Of a stretch of DNA of 64,000 nt, positions 1-8,483 are shown piece by piece. Numbering within the stretch: the first letter of the stretch is position 1; the number at the start of each line of letters is the position of its first letter. The DNA is from CAYOPZ01 sp964406005 (lineage in GTDB: Bacteria > Bacteroidota > Bacteroidia > Bacteroidales > SM23-62): positions 86,525 through 150,524 of the forward strand of contig CAYOPZ010000004.1 of NCBI GenBank assembly GCA_964406005.1, read 5' to 3'. The notes under the pieces were generated by a model that worked only from the letters and a program-made list of their open reading frames with translations, had not been told where the DNA came from and searched no databases. The translations under genes were made by a program, and so were the position numbers.

Positions 1-210
1 CCATTTGTTGAATCTCATTTTGTCACCTGCATACACACCGGCAAACCTTTGTTCATTGATGAAATCCTCATATTCAAGAACAGAAATGACCTTGTCTGCA
101 TCCCGGCGGCTGAGTTTGTATTTCATAAGTTTTTCCAGGACCTCGCTTTTGCATCTTTCCTGCCTGCTGCAAAGCTTCATAGCATATTTCAGGGCTTCAT
201 TGTAATTCAT
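1..210 (-). CDS. recX: RecX-family regulatory protein, N-terminal part (cut by window edge)
   Basis: The first 70 residues are visible; the frame runs off the left edge, so the gene is partial. The residues resemble RecX: an ALKYAMKLCSRQERCKSEV start helix, then a DFINEQRFAGVYAGDKMRFNKW stretch like the conserved helical repeat of the family. RecX proteins bind RecA filaments and modulate recombination; that role is family knowledge. The ATG at 210 overlaps the prmC stop as ATGA, so the two genes are very likely co-transcribed and translationally coupled. The C-terminal repeats cannot be checked here. Confidence 0.8.
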   Translation of the reverse strand, partial: MNYNEALKYAMKLCSRQERCKSEVLEKLMKYKLSRRDADKVISVLEYEDFINEQRFAGVYAGDKMRFNKW

Positions 211-1073
211 CCCTTGATGCATTTAAGCATTCTGCTTTTGCCGTTTATATCATGCCTGATGGTGATTTCACGAAAGCCCTTTTGTTCCATTAATTCCATG
301 ACCTGCCGGCCGGATTGCTCATGAATCTCGAAAAACAAATGGCCTCCGGCATTCAGGTGCCGCATGCCGAACGACGCGATCCTGCGGTAAAAGACCAGGG
401 GGTCGTTGTCGGGAACAAAAAGGGAGGAATGGGGTTCGTATCCGATGACATTCTTTTCCATTCCTGATTTATGAGACTCAGGAATATAGGGTGGATTGCT
501 TACGATAATATCCATCCAGTCAAGCCATGAAATCGTCTCTTCCGAAAATATGTCATGCTTGTGGAATAACACATCCAGTTGCAGGGATATAGCATTTTCA
601 GTCGCCACTGCAAGCGAGGCCGGGGATATGTCGGTACCCATCACCTTGCTGCCGGGGATATGCTTTTTAAGGGCCAGGGCAATGCATCCCGAACCGGTTC
701 CTATATCCAGGATCCCGGGATTTTCGAGCCTGTTTTCCCGGATGATCCATTCCGCCAGTTCCTCGGTCTCCGGCCTGGGGATCAGCACACCCTGTGATAT
801 TTTCAGGGGGATCCCGAAAAATTCAGTGGATCCGGTTATATACTGGAGCGGGTAAAACTGCCTGATCCTCTCAATGGCGCCGGAAAACCACTCCGCATCC
901 GTTTTTGACAGTCTCTTCTGCCTGTAAAGACCGATTTCATGTCCCCTGATCCCCAGGCGGTGAGTGAAAAGAATCCGGACCATTGCATCGATTTCCCGTC
1001 CGGAGTATAGGCCGTAGAGCTCTTTTTTAATATTTTCGCGTAAGGAGTATATGTCCGGGATTGAAGAATCCAT
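207..1073 (-). CDS. prmC: Peptide chain release factor N5-glutamine methyltransferase
   Basis: A 288-residue protein of normal length for PrmC/HemK. It methylates the glutamine of the GGQ motif in release factors RF1 and RF2 using S-adenosylmethionine. The N-terminal helical domain (about 1-95) is followed by the SAM-binding motif DIGTGSG at 123-129 and the catalytic NPPY at 193-196. A TAnnTTTG-like box (TACCTTTG, minus strand, 1085-1078) lies only a few bases before the ATG, so a leaderless or very short leader is possible. It runs divergently from ribD with 26 bases between the starts, and recX follows in a 4-base overlap. Confidence 0.95.
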   Translation of the reverse strand: MDSSIPDIYSLRENIKKELYGLYSGREIDAMVRILFTHRLGIRGHEIGLYRQKRLSKTDAEWFSGAIERIRQFYPLQYITGSTEFFGIPLKISQGVLIPRPETEELAEWIIRENRLENPGILDIGTGSGCIALALKKHIPGSKVMGTDISPASLAVATENAISLQLDVLFHKHDIFSEETISWLDWMDIIVSNPPYIPESHKSGMEKNVIGYEPHSSLFVPDNDPLVFYRRIASFGMRHLNAGGHLFFEIHEQSGRQVMELMEQKGFREITIRHDINGKSRMLKCIKG

Positions 1074-1099
1074 AGTTCAAAGGTAAAAAAACCACTGTT

Positions 1100-2155
1100 A
1101 TGTCGGAGGGTCCGGAAGACAGAGTCATCATGCAGCGCTGCCTTGATCTGGCCAGGAAAGGCCTTGGAAAGACGGCACCCAACCCCTTGGTGGGGTGCGT
1201 TATCATGGCCGGCGGGAAAATCATCGGCGAGGGCCATCACGGGGAATTCGGCGGACCACATGCCGAGGTTGTTGCGATCGCGTCGGTGAAAAAGCCTGAA
1301 CTTCTTGCTGAATCAACCCTTTTTGTGAATCTGGAGCCCTGTTCCCATCATGGCAAAACACCGCCCTGTTCTGCACTGATCGTTCAAAAATCCATCCCGG
1401 AGGTTGTCATAGGCAGCAAGGATCCGAATGCACTGGTTGAAGGAAAGGGAATACAACATCTTTCTGACAATGGAGTCAGGGTCAGGTCGGGCATCATGGA
1501 AAGGGAATGCCGGGAGCTGAACAGGCGTTTTTTTACTTTTCATAAGAAGAAAAGGCCCTACATCATTCTGAAATGGGCCCAGACGGATGACGGGTTCATG
1601 GACCGTCCCAGGTCGGCGGGAGAACCATCCGGGATCAACTGGATCAGTGATGAATATGCAAGGCAGTGGGTGCATAAATGGAGAAGTGAGGAACAGGCCA
1701 TACTGGTAGGCACCAATACGGCTGCAAATGATGATCCGGACCTGACCGTCCGTGAATGGCATGGAACGAACCCCCTGCGTCTTGTCCTGGATATGAAGGG
1801 CAGGCTGCCTGCAGGCCTCAAGCTTTTTAAAGGCAAAACGCAGACGCTCGTCTTTACACGGAACAAGCAGGAAAATCGTAAAAATGTGGATTATGTGGAA
1901 ATCCCGGAAGGAGCCGATCCCATCGATAAAATGCTTGACCATCTCTATACCATGGATATACAATCTTTAATCGTGGAGGGAGGTGCAATGCTTCTTGAAT
2001 CTTTCCTTTTTCGTGATCTCTGGGATGAAGCAAGGGTGTTTTCAGCGGACAGTGTATTTGGCGAGGGTTTGAAAGCACCTGTCATCAGGCAGGATATGGA
2101 AAGGGAAATACCTTTTTATTCAGGGATTTTGAGGATCTACCGTCAAAAAAAGTGA
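1100..2155 (+). CDS. ribD: Bifunctional riboflavin deaminase/reductase RibD
   Basis: 351 residues. The N-terminal half is a zinc cytidine-deaminase fold with HAE at 54-56 and the zinc cysteines C81 and C90 in the PCSHHGKTPPC segment. The C-terminal half is the RibD reductase, which starts near KRPYIILKWAQTDDG and has the later VEGGAMLLESF motif. Together they convert diaminohydroxyphosphoribosylaminopyrimidine to the ribitylamino-uracil phosphate precursor of riboflavin. The start sits 26 bases from the divergent prmC start. ribF, the later step of flavin cofactor synthesis, is far away at 59.3 kb, so the pathway is not clustered here. Confidence 0.95.
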   Translation: MSEGPEDRVIMQRCLDLARKGLGKTAPNPLVGCVIMAGGKIIGEGHHGEFGGPHAEVVAIASVKKPELLAESTLFVNLEPCSHHGKTPPCSALIVQKSIPEVVIGSKDPNALVEGKGIQHLSDNGVRVRSGIMERECRELNRRFFTFHKKKRPYIILKWAQTDDGFMDRPRSAGEPSGINWISDEYARQWVHKWRSEEQAILVGTNTAANDDPDLTVREWHGTNPLRLVLDMKGRLPAGLKLFKGKTQTLVFTRNKQENRKNVDYVEIPEGADPIDKMLDHLYTMDIQSLIVEGGAMLLESFLFRDLWDEARVFSADSVFGEGLKAPVIRQDMEREIPFYSGILRIYRQKK

Positions 2156-2178
2156 TTTTTAGGTATTCCTGAATTCAT

Positions 2179-2186
2179 TATATTTG
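2179..2186 (+). promoter_or_regulatory. Bacteroidetes -7 box for the TPR/caspase gene
   Basis: TATATTTG fits the Bacteroidetes -7 consensus TAnnTTTG. It lies just after the ribD stop and predicts a leader of about 75-80 bases before the ATG at 2270. No good -33 TTTG is seen at the right distance, only a T-run. Confidence 0.45.
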
Positions 2187-2269
2187 CATGGGTCGGCCTG
2201 ATTCTCTGAAACATAATCGCCTGGATTTCCGTATCAATACAGAACGATTGATTAAATAAAATTTTGGAA

Positions 2270-4618
2270 ATGAAAAATCTGAGATTTGTCGCACTTACAG
2301 CGCTCATTCTCACTACACTGAGCGGTTTTACCCAGAATGCAAAAAAATATTACAAAACCGGGGAGGATTTTGTACTTTCCAGGAATTACAAGGATGCGGT
2401 AGAGCAATTTACAAAAGCCATCGATCTTCAGCCTGATTACGATGATGCCTATCTGGGAAGGGCAGAAGCTTATGAGAGGATGGATATGCTGAAAGAAGCT
2501 GCCGAGGATTATGACCGTGCGGCCACCTTTCTCGAAAAAAAGCCTGAGGTATTTTATGAGGCAGGAAGGATCTATTTTCTTCTTGAAGAGTATGACAAGG
2601 CATTGGAGAACCTGAACAAATCCATCTCGTTAAAACGGAACTATGTCGAACCCTACCAGATCATATCGAAAGTCCTCGTCGCACAGGGAAACTACACGGA
2701 GGCGATGGATATCTGCAATACAGCGTTGAAACTGAAAGAGACATCGGAAAATTTCTTTAACCGGGGTGTTGTGAATGTCTGCATGGAAAATTATGAAAGT
2801 GCGGAATCCGATTTTTCCAAGTCCATACAGAAAGACAGGAGGAACGTGGATGCACTCCTGGCGCTGGCGGATCTCAGGATTGAAATGAACAAGATCCCGT
2901 TTGCACTTCAGAATGTCAATGCGGCAATTCAGATTGACCCGAACAACCGTGAAGCATACTATATCCGGAGCAAGGTATACGTGGCCCAGATGGATTATCC
3001 GAAGGCCATAGATGACATTTCGAAAAACATACTGATGAATAAGGATGATGTGGAGATGTATTATCTGCGCGGCACGTATTACCAGGACTTCACACAGCAT
3101 TCGAATGCCGTGAACGATTTTACAAAAGTATTGTTGATGGAGCCTGAGAATGCCGATGCCCTTTACAAAAGGGCCTGGTCATACGAACAGGTTGGCAATT
3201 ACAAGGATGCCATCAGGGATTATGAAGCACTGGTTTCCATTTCCGAATTCGATGAACAGGCTCAAAAACTCCTGGCTGAAGCCGAAGGGCGCCTGTTTGA
3301 ACTGAACAGGGAGGAGAACAAACCTGAAATCGTTTTTCTGGAACCCGAGCCCCGGGAAGAGCATGTTCTTCAGTTCCCGAAAGATTCGAAGATCGTCAAC
3401 CTGCAGGGACAGTTGCTGGATGAAAGCGGTATAAAATCATTGAAGATCAACGGACTGGAGATTCCGGTCGTTAAGGAAGGGGATAACTGGGAGTTTCTCG
3501 CTGCCGTAAATGTCGAAGGGAAGGAAACCATACAGGTCGAAGTAAGCGATGTTTATGACAACGTGCTTTCCGCTCCCTATACGGTCCTGCTGACAGAAAT
3601 CGATCCTCCTGAAATCATGATGATTGCACCCTACGCATCGGATAACGGTGAGATTTACCTCGACAGCGATGATCCGAATATTTATGTGGAAGGCAAAATT
3701 GAGGACGAAAGCCTTATGGAATCCATAATGATCAACGGGGTCCTGGCAAGTTACATACCCAATGAGCTGAATCCGGGCTTTTCGGCCAACCTCAACATAA
3801 TGAACCAGAATAAAATCACAGTGGAAGCTGTGGACGTCCATGGGAATAAAAGGGAAATGGAATTCAGGCTGAACCGGGAAGCCGCGCAGATGTCTGAAGA
3901 CAACCCTATGGGTAAAACCTGGGCAGTGTTTCTGGAGAATTCGAATTATGAAACTTTTGCCAGCCTTGAAGGACCTTCCAAAGATGTGACGATAATGCGT
4001 GCGGCACTGGCCAAATATCAGATTCACAACCTGATACATAAAAAAGATATGACAAAAAGCGAAATGGAGCGTTTCTTTTCCATTGAGCTGAGAGATCTCG
4101 TAAGAAGCAACCGGGTCAATTCCATCCTGATCTGGTATGCGGGACACGGTAAGTTCATCAATGAGTCGGGCTACTGGATTCCTACGGATGCCCAGCGGGA
4201 CGATGAGTTCACCTATTTTAACATCAACGCACTGAAGGCCTCGCTGCAATCTTACTCGAATTACGTCACACATACCCTTGTCATTACGGATGCATGTGAA
4301 TCGGGCCCAAGTTTTTATCAGGCCATGCGATCCACTCCGGAGGAAAAAAGCTGTGGCGACTGGGAGGCTACGAAATTCAAATCCTCACAGGTATTCTCAT
4401 CTGCAGGATATGAGCTGGCTGTAGACAATTCACAGTTTACCAGGACATTTGCAAATTCACTGGCCAATAATCCCGATGCCTGCATACCGATTGAAAATAT
4501 CGTGGACCTGGTGACGAATGCCGTTGTCAAGCAGAATCAGCAGAAGCCCCAATTCGGTAAAATTGCCGGGCTTGAGGATGAAAATGGTACTTTTTTCTTC
4601 ATTTCCAAGGATTATTAG
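2270..4618 (+). CDS. Secreted TPR protein with C-terminal caspase-like (peptidase C14) domain
   Basis: I start at the ATG at 2270, six bases inside an alternative TTG, giving 782 residues. A signal peptide (MKNLRFVALTALILTTLSGFTQ) indicates export. Roughly residues 24-345 are tandem TPR repeats. Residues about 370-530 form two Ig-like/beta-rich segments (IDPPEIMMIAPY and similar). The C-terminal 240 residues form a caspase-fold domain with the histidine in YAGHGK (H626) and the cysteine in TDACESG (C676), so the dyad is intact. Caspase-like proteins cut after basic or acidic residues, but the substrate here is unknown. It stands alone, followed by a repeat-rich gap. The family assignment is firm; the role is not known. 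Confidence 0.88.
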   Translation: MKNLRFVALTALILTTLSGFTQNAKKYYKTGEDFVLSRNYKDAVEQFTKAIDLQPDYDDAYLGRAEAYERMDMLKEAAEDYDRAATFLEKKPEVFYEAGRIYFLLEEYDKALENLNKSISLKRNYVEPYQIISKVLVAQGNYTEAMDICNTALKLKETSENFFNRGVVNVCMENYESAESDFSKSIQKDRRNVDALLALADLRIEMNKIPFALQNVNAAIQIDPNNREAYYIRSKVYVAQMDYPKAIDDISKNILMNKDDVEMYYLRGTYYQDFTQHSNAVNDFTKVLLMEPENADALYKRAWSYEQVGNYKDAIRDYEALVSISEFDEQAQKLLAEAEGRLFELNREENKPEIVFLEPEPREEHVLQFPKDSKIVNLQGQLLDESGIKSLKINGLEIPVVKEGDNWEFLAAVNVEGKETIQVEVSDVYDNVLSAPYTVLLTEIDPPEIMMIAPYASDNGEIYLDSDDPNIYVEGKIEDESLMESIMINGVLASYIPNELNPGFSANLNIMNQNKITVEAVDVHGNKREMEFRLNREAAQMSEDNPMGKTWAVFLENSNYETFASLEGPSKDVTIMRAALAKYQIHNLIHKKDMTKSEMERFFSIELRDLVRSNRVNSILIWYAGHGKFINESGYWIPTDAQRDDEFTYFNINALKASLQSYSNYVTHTLVITDACESGPSFYQAMRSTPEEKSCGDWEATKFKSSQVFSSAGYELAVDNSQFTRTFANSLANNPDACIPIENIVDLVTNAVVKQNQQKPQFGKIAGLEDENGTFFFISKDY

Positions 4619-4676
4619 TTATAATTATAGGCCGTCTGTTAACAGTGTATAATAAAAAGATCGGAGACAGAATCTC

Positions 4677-4711
4677 TGAGCGGATTCTGTGAAACCGCAA
4701 CCGGAAATCTT
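4677..4711 (+). repeat. Half copy of the dispersed palindromic element (A0)
   Basis: An arm like those at 61770 and 63923 (CTGAGCGGATTCTGTGAA) runs into the core start ACCGCAACCGGAAATC, then the match stops. It reads as a truncated type-1 element next to complete copies. Confidence 0.6.
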
Positions 4712-4733
4712 GCTTAGCTGGTATTGTGGCTGA

Positions 4734-4796
4734 TCAGATCCTGTGAAACCGCAACCGGCAAATCATAGATTTAATGTTGCTCTTCACAGGATCTGA
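4734..4796. repeat. Dispersed palindromic element, type-1 arms (A1)
   Basis: A 63-base palindrome. The outer arms TCAGATCCTGTGAA (4734-4747) and TTCACAGGATCTGA (4783-4796) are perfect complements over 14 bases. Inside them GCAAC pairs with GTTGC, and AAATC pairs with GATTT around a 3-base loop. The core is in the reverse orientation to A2. It shares three bases with A2, so the two hairpins abut. Confidence 0.85.
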
Positions 4797-4855
4797 GCAG
4801 ATATAAAGAGCAGCCTTAAATCTTTGATTTCCAGCTGCGGTTTTATATCTGCTCA
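4794..4855. repeat. Dispersed palindromic element, type-2 arms (A2)
   Basis: A 62-base palindrome. The arms TGAGCAGATATAAA and TTTATATCTGCTCA are perfect over 14 bases, and the inner stems are GCAGC/GCTGC and AAATC/GATTT. An open reading frame that would extend the next gene upstream starts inside this element. That start is an artefact of the repeat. Confidence 0.85.
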
Positions 4856-4881
4856 AATACATTTAGCTATAATCAGTAGAA

Positions 4882-4914
4882 AGCAGGATTTTCAGCGGCT
4901 TGTTTTATATCCGG
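4882..4914. repeat. Decayed half copy of the palindromic element (A3)
   Basis: AGCAGGATTTTCAGCGGCTT followed by GTTTTATATCC resembles the right half of a type-2 element. The preceding bases (from about 4852) align with the bases that follow the inner element at 26.9 kb. The two loci therefore share a longer composite unit than a single hairpin. Confidence 0.5.
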
Positions 4915-4943
4915 TAATCCTTACAAATGAATTAGACAGGAGG

Positions 4944-7900
4944 ATGAAAAAGATCTGCAGCCGTATTTCCGGGATATTCTCAGTGCCCTTTCTGTTTATA
5001 AGCACCACCCTGCTATCCCAGACTTACTATTTCGATAATTACAGTGTTAAGGACGGCCTGGCCCAGTCAAAGGTTTTTACCATACTGCAGGACCGGAATG
5101 ATCACATATGGCTGGGTACAGAAGGCGGCGTCTCACGCTTTGACGGGGTCGATTTTGAAAATTTCACATCCGAGGACGGTCTTGCATTAAACGGGGTCAG
5201 GACCCTGTGTGAGGATTCCCGTGGGATCCTGTGGATGGGACACACCGGGGGAGGAGTAACACGTTTCGATGGCCGGAATTTCGAACGCCTTGATTTGACG
5301 ACCATGTTGCTTAACAGCGACGTAACGTCGATTGAAGAAGATCCGGAAGGCAGGATCTGGATTACATCAGCCAGCGATGGAGCGATACTTCTGATGAATC
5401 CCTCATCGGTGGCGGATGATCTTAAATATGAACAGTTCAAGGGGGGAAGATTAAGTGACAGGGTATTCGATTTATTTATAAGCCGTGACAGTACCCTGTA
5501 TTTTGTGACAGATGTTGGCGTTCAGAAGAAAAGACCGGGATCCCAGGAATTCGAAAAGTTCTTTATCGAAGGGATGGGGTATTTTCAGATCACCTCCTTT
5601 CTTGAGGACAGCCGCGGTAATTTCTGGTTCGGCACATATAATGACGGATTGTACCATTATGATACGGACAGTGAGGAACTTGAATTTTTCAATACAAGAA
5701 ACGGACTTGCCCATAATTTCGTGAGCACGCTGAGTGAAGATTCCCGGGGTGCAGTATGGGTAGGTACCTGGGGAGGAGGCATAACACGTTTCCGGGAAGA
5801 CGAACAGATGACATTCAACACTTCCAACGGCTTACAGGATTTGAAGATCTGGTGCATCTATGAGGATGTGGAGGGAAACATACTGGTCGGAACCAATGAG
5901 AACGGTCTGTCTGTCTTCAAAGGGGAGAGATTCGTTTCCATTACCCAGGACAACGGTTTGGTAAATAACCAGGTATGGGCCATACTTCAGGACAGGAGCG
6001 GGCAGTTCTGGTTTGGGACAAACGGGGGGATCAGCATATACGATCCGGGAAGCAAATCATTCATTCACCTGACTGCGGACAGCTACGCCATAGATAACCA
6101 GATACGCTATCTCAAGGAGGATAACAGGGGTAACCTCTGGATCGGGACCTACGGCAACGGGACCTATGAATACCAGCCCGGGAGAGGACGCTTTAATTAT
6201 TCGTTTCGGATCAATTCCTATAACCGCCAGCTGATCGTGACAGCCATGGAAATAGACAGGGAAAATCAACTGTGGGTTGGTACTACCGACGGCCTGATCT
6301 ATTATGATATTGACAGGGAGCAGGTCCAGCTCCTGACCCAGGTTCACGGTCTGGCAGGAACGGACATATCGGCATTGTATGCCGATTCCAGGGGTGTTCT
6401 ATGGGTCGGGTCGAAAGGGAATGGGATAACAACGATTGAGGGCGATTCTGCCCGTCAGCTGGTGCTGGACTATGACTTTACGCCCACATGCTTCACTGAA
6501 AGCACCGACGGACGCATCTGGATCGGGACGGAAGGACAGGGAATCTTTGCCGTCGAAGGCAGGAAGGTAGTAAAGCATCTTTCCATTCAAACCGGACTGC
6601 TGGCCAACCTGATCACGCTGCTTAACGTGGATGAGCAGAACAATGTATATATAGGGACCAACCAGGGTTTAAACAAGTACGTGGCTTCGGAAGACAGGAT
6701 CTACACATATACCGAAAAGAACGGTTTCGTGGGCATCGAAACCAAGAACAATGCCTCTTTCAGGGATGCAGAGGGGAACCTGTGGTTTGGCACCGTCGGG
6801 GGCGTGGTCATGTACGATCCCTCCAAGGATAGAAAAACGGGGATCGAACCCCTTACCCACATTATGGATATGCGGGTAAACCTGGAAGCAAGAGAGATGG
6901 CCCGGGGGCTTAAACTGGGGTACCAGGAAAATTCCGTGATTTTTGATTATAAAAGTATATGCCTTGCCAATCCGGATGCAGTCAGGTACCGTTTCATGCT
7001 TGAAGGAGCCGACGCAGACTGGTTGCCCGAAACGGAACAAACAACGGCGACCTATCCTGCATTGCGTCCTGGTAAATATAATTTCCTGGTGAAAGCAAGG
7101 AACAGCGACGGAATATGGAATACAGAGCCCATAAGTTATGCCTTCCAGATCAAACCCCCATTTTACGCCACCTGGTGGTTTATCATTTCCTGTGTTTTCC
7201 TCGGAGCCATCGGCATACTGTCCTATATCAAACTGCGCACCGCCAAGCTGCGCAGGGAAAACCATATCCTTGAAGAGAAGGTCCGTGAACGTACGGCCAC
7301 CGTGGTTGCACAGAAGGAGGAACTGGTCCAGAAGAACAAGGACATTACAGATTCAATACGCTACGCCAAGCGAATTCAAGTTGCCATACTTCCCCCGGAA
7401 GTGCCTTTCAGGGACACGTTCATTCTGTTCAAGCCGAAGGATATTGTATCGGGTGATTTCTACTGGCTGCTTGAACAGGAGGACAGGGAATTCATTGCTG
7501 CCGTGGATTGTACGGGACACGGGGTCCCCGGTGCATTTATGTCGATCATTGGCCACAATATGCTGAATAAGATCGTCAAGGAATACGGCCTGACGAAACC
7601 CTCCGAGATATTGCAGCGTCTTAACGCAGAAGTTACAAAGACCCTTCACCAGAAGGATGACTCCGAAGCGGTCAGGGACGGCATGGATATGACCCTGATC
7701 TCCTTTCAGAAAAACAACGGTATGCTGGAATTTTCAGGGGCCTATAATCCCATCTACCTGATACGCGATGGAGATCTTCGTGAATTCAAGGGAGACCGCT
7801 TTGCCATCGGGCGGTCTGAAGCGGGACAGCAAAAGGTATTTACAAACCATGAGATTAAAGTCCGTGAAGGAGACACCATCTACATGTTTTCAGATGGCTA

Positions 7901-8084
7901 TGCAGACCAGTTTGGCGGGGAAAGCGGCAAGAAGTTCAAAACCGCCCCCATGAAGGAACTTTTACTGAATATACAGGGAAAATCCATGGAGGACCAGCAT
8001 TCCATCCTTGATCACACCATTGAAGCCTGGCGCGGCAATATCGAACAGATCGATGACATACTGGTCATCGGGAGAAAATTTTAA
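4944..8084 (+). CDS. Two-component-regulator propeller protein with SpoIIE-type PP2C phosphatase
   Basis: I start at the ATG at 4944, giving 1046 residues with a signal sequence ending near LLSQ. The frame upstream lies in repeats. The bulk (about 25-650) is Reg_prop beta-propeller repeats with recurring 'DSRGxLWVGT' units. These are followed by a Y_Y_Y domain (about 670-735), one transmembrane helix (ATWWFIISCVFLGAIGIL), a coiled coil with SIRYAKRIQ, and a SpoIIE-like PP2C phosphatase. The phosphatase has the metal-binding segments DIVSGDFYW, AAVDCTGHGVPGAFMS and MFSDGYADQFGG. Such proteins are predicted to sense an outside signal and dephosphorylate a cytoplasmic partner. No anti-sigma antagonist gene is adjacent. 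It converges on trxA with no gap between stops. Confidence 0.9.
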   Translation: MKKICSRISGIFSVPFLFISTTLLSQTYYFDNYSVKDGLAQSKVFTILQDRNDHIWLGTEGGVSRFDGVDFENFTSEDGLALNGVRTLCEDSRGILWMGHTGGGVTRFDGRNFERLDLTTMLLNSDVTSIEEDPEGRIWITSASDGAILLMNPSSVADDLKYEQFKGGRLSDRVFDLFISRDSTLYFVTDVGVQKKRPGSQEFEKFFIEGMGYFQITSFLEDSRGNFWFGTYNDGLYHYDTDSEELEFFNTRNGLAHNFVSTLSEDSRGAVWVGTWGGGITRFREDEQMTFNTSNGLQDLKIWCIYEDVEGNILVGTNENGLSVFKGERFVSITQDNGLVNNQVWAILQDRSGQFWFGTNGGISIYDPGSKSFIHLTADSYAIDNQIRYLKEDNRGNLWIGTYGNGTYEYQPGRGRFNYSFRINSYNRQLIVTAMEIDRENQLWVGTTDGLIYYDIDREQVQLLTQVHGLAGTDISALYADSRGVLWVGSKGNGITTIEGDSARQLVLDYDFTPTCFTESTDGRIWIGTEGQGIFAVEGRKVVKHLSIQTGLLANLITLLNVDEQNNVYIGTNQGLNKYVASEDRIYTYTEKNGFVGIETKNNASFRDAEGNLWFGTVGGVVMYDPSKDRKTGIEPLTHIMDMRVNLEAREMARGLKLGYQENSVIFDYKSICLANPDAVRYRFMLEGADADWLPETEQTTATYPALRPGKYNFLVKARNSDGIWNTEPISYAFQIKPPFYATWWFIISCVFLGAIGILSYIKLRTAKLRRENHILEEKVRERTATVVAQKEELVQKNKDITDSIRYAKRIQVAILPPEVPFRDTFILFKPKDIVSGDFYWLLEQEDREFIAAVDCTGHGVPGAFMSIIGHNMLNKIVKEYGLTKPSEILQRLNAEVTKTLHQKDDSEAVRDGMDMTLISFQKNNGMLEFSGAYNPIYLIRDGDLREFKGDRFAIGRSEAGQQKVFTNHEIKVREGDTIYMFSDGYADQFGGESGKKFKTAPMKELLLNIQGKSMEDQHSILDHTIEAWRGNIEQIDDILVIGRKF

Positions 8085-8402
8085 TTACAGCAATGCTTCG
8101 AGTTTTTTGACCAGGTTGTTCTTGGGCACTGCACCTACCTGCTTGTCAGCAATCTGCCCGTTTTTAAAGAACAGAACCGTGGGGATATTCCGGATACCGA
8201 ATTTCAGGGTCACGGAAGGATTGTTATCCACGTCCAGCTTGCCGACGACTGCTTTGTCCCGGTATTCCTGACCGATTTCTTCCACGATGGGACTGACCAT
8301 CCTGCAGGGTCCGCACCACTCTGCCCAGAAGTCTACGATAACGGGTTTCTCTGATTGGAGAACGACTTCATCAAAATTTTGATCTGTTAATTCAAGTGCC
8401 AT
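8085..8402 (-). CDS. trxA: Thioredoxin
   Basis: 105 residues, the classical thioredoxin length, with WCGPC (C30 and C33) and the cis-proline segment RNIPTVLFF. It reduces disulfides in cytoplasmic proteins such as ribonucleotide reductase, using electrons from thioredoxin reductase. There is no signal peptide. The stop codon touches the stop of the convergent phosphatase gene (TAA|TTA). dnaE lies upstream on the same strand, 81 bases away, so trxA may have its own promoter in that AT-rich gap. Confidence 0.95.
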   Translation of the reverse strand: MALELTDQNFDEVVLQSEKPVIVDFWAEWCGPCRMVSPIVEEIGQEYRDKAVVGKLDVDNNPSVTLKFGIRNIPTVLFFKNGQIADKQVGAVPKNNLVKKLEALL

Positions 8403-8483
8403 TTTTAAGATTGATTATATGGTATTATCTGTATTTAACTTGCAATCGTCGCCAAAAATAAAGTTATTTCCTCAAACCATTTG

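Noticed and set aside
4677..4914. The repeats as a CRISPR array
   Set aside because: They are palindromic throughout, overlap or abut, have no constant-length unique spacers and no cas genes are near.
4824..4943. An upstream start for the propeller/SpoIIE gene at 4824
   Set aside because: It lies inside the palindromic element and gives no signal peptide. The ATG at 4944 does.
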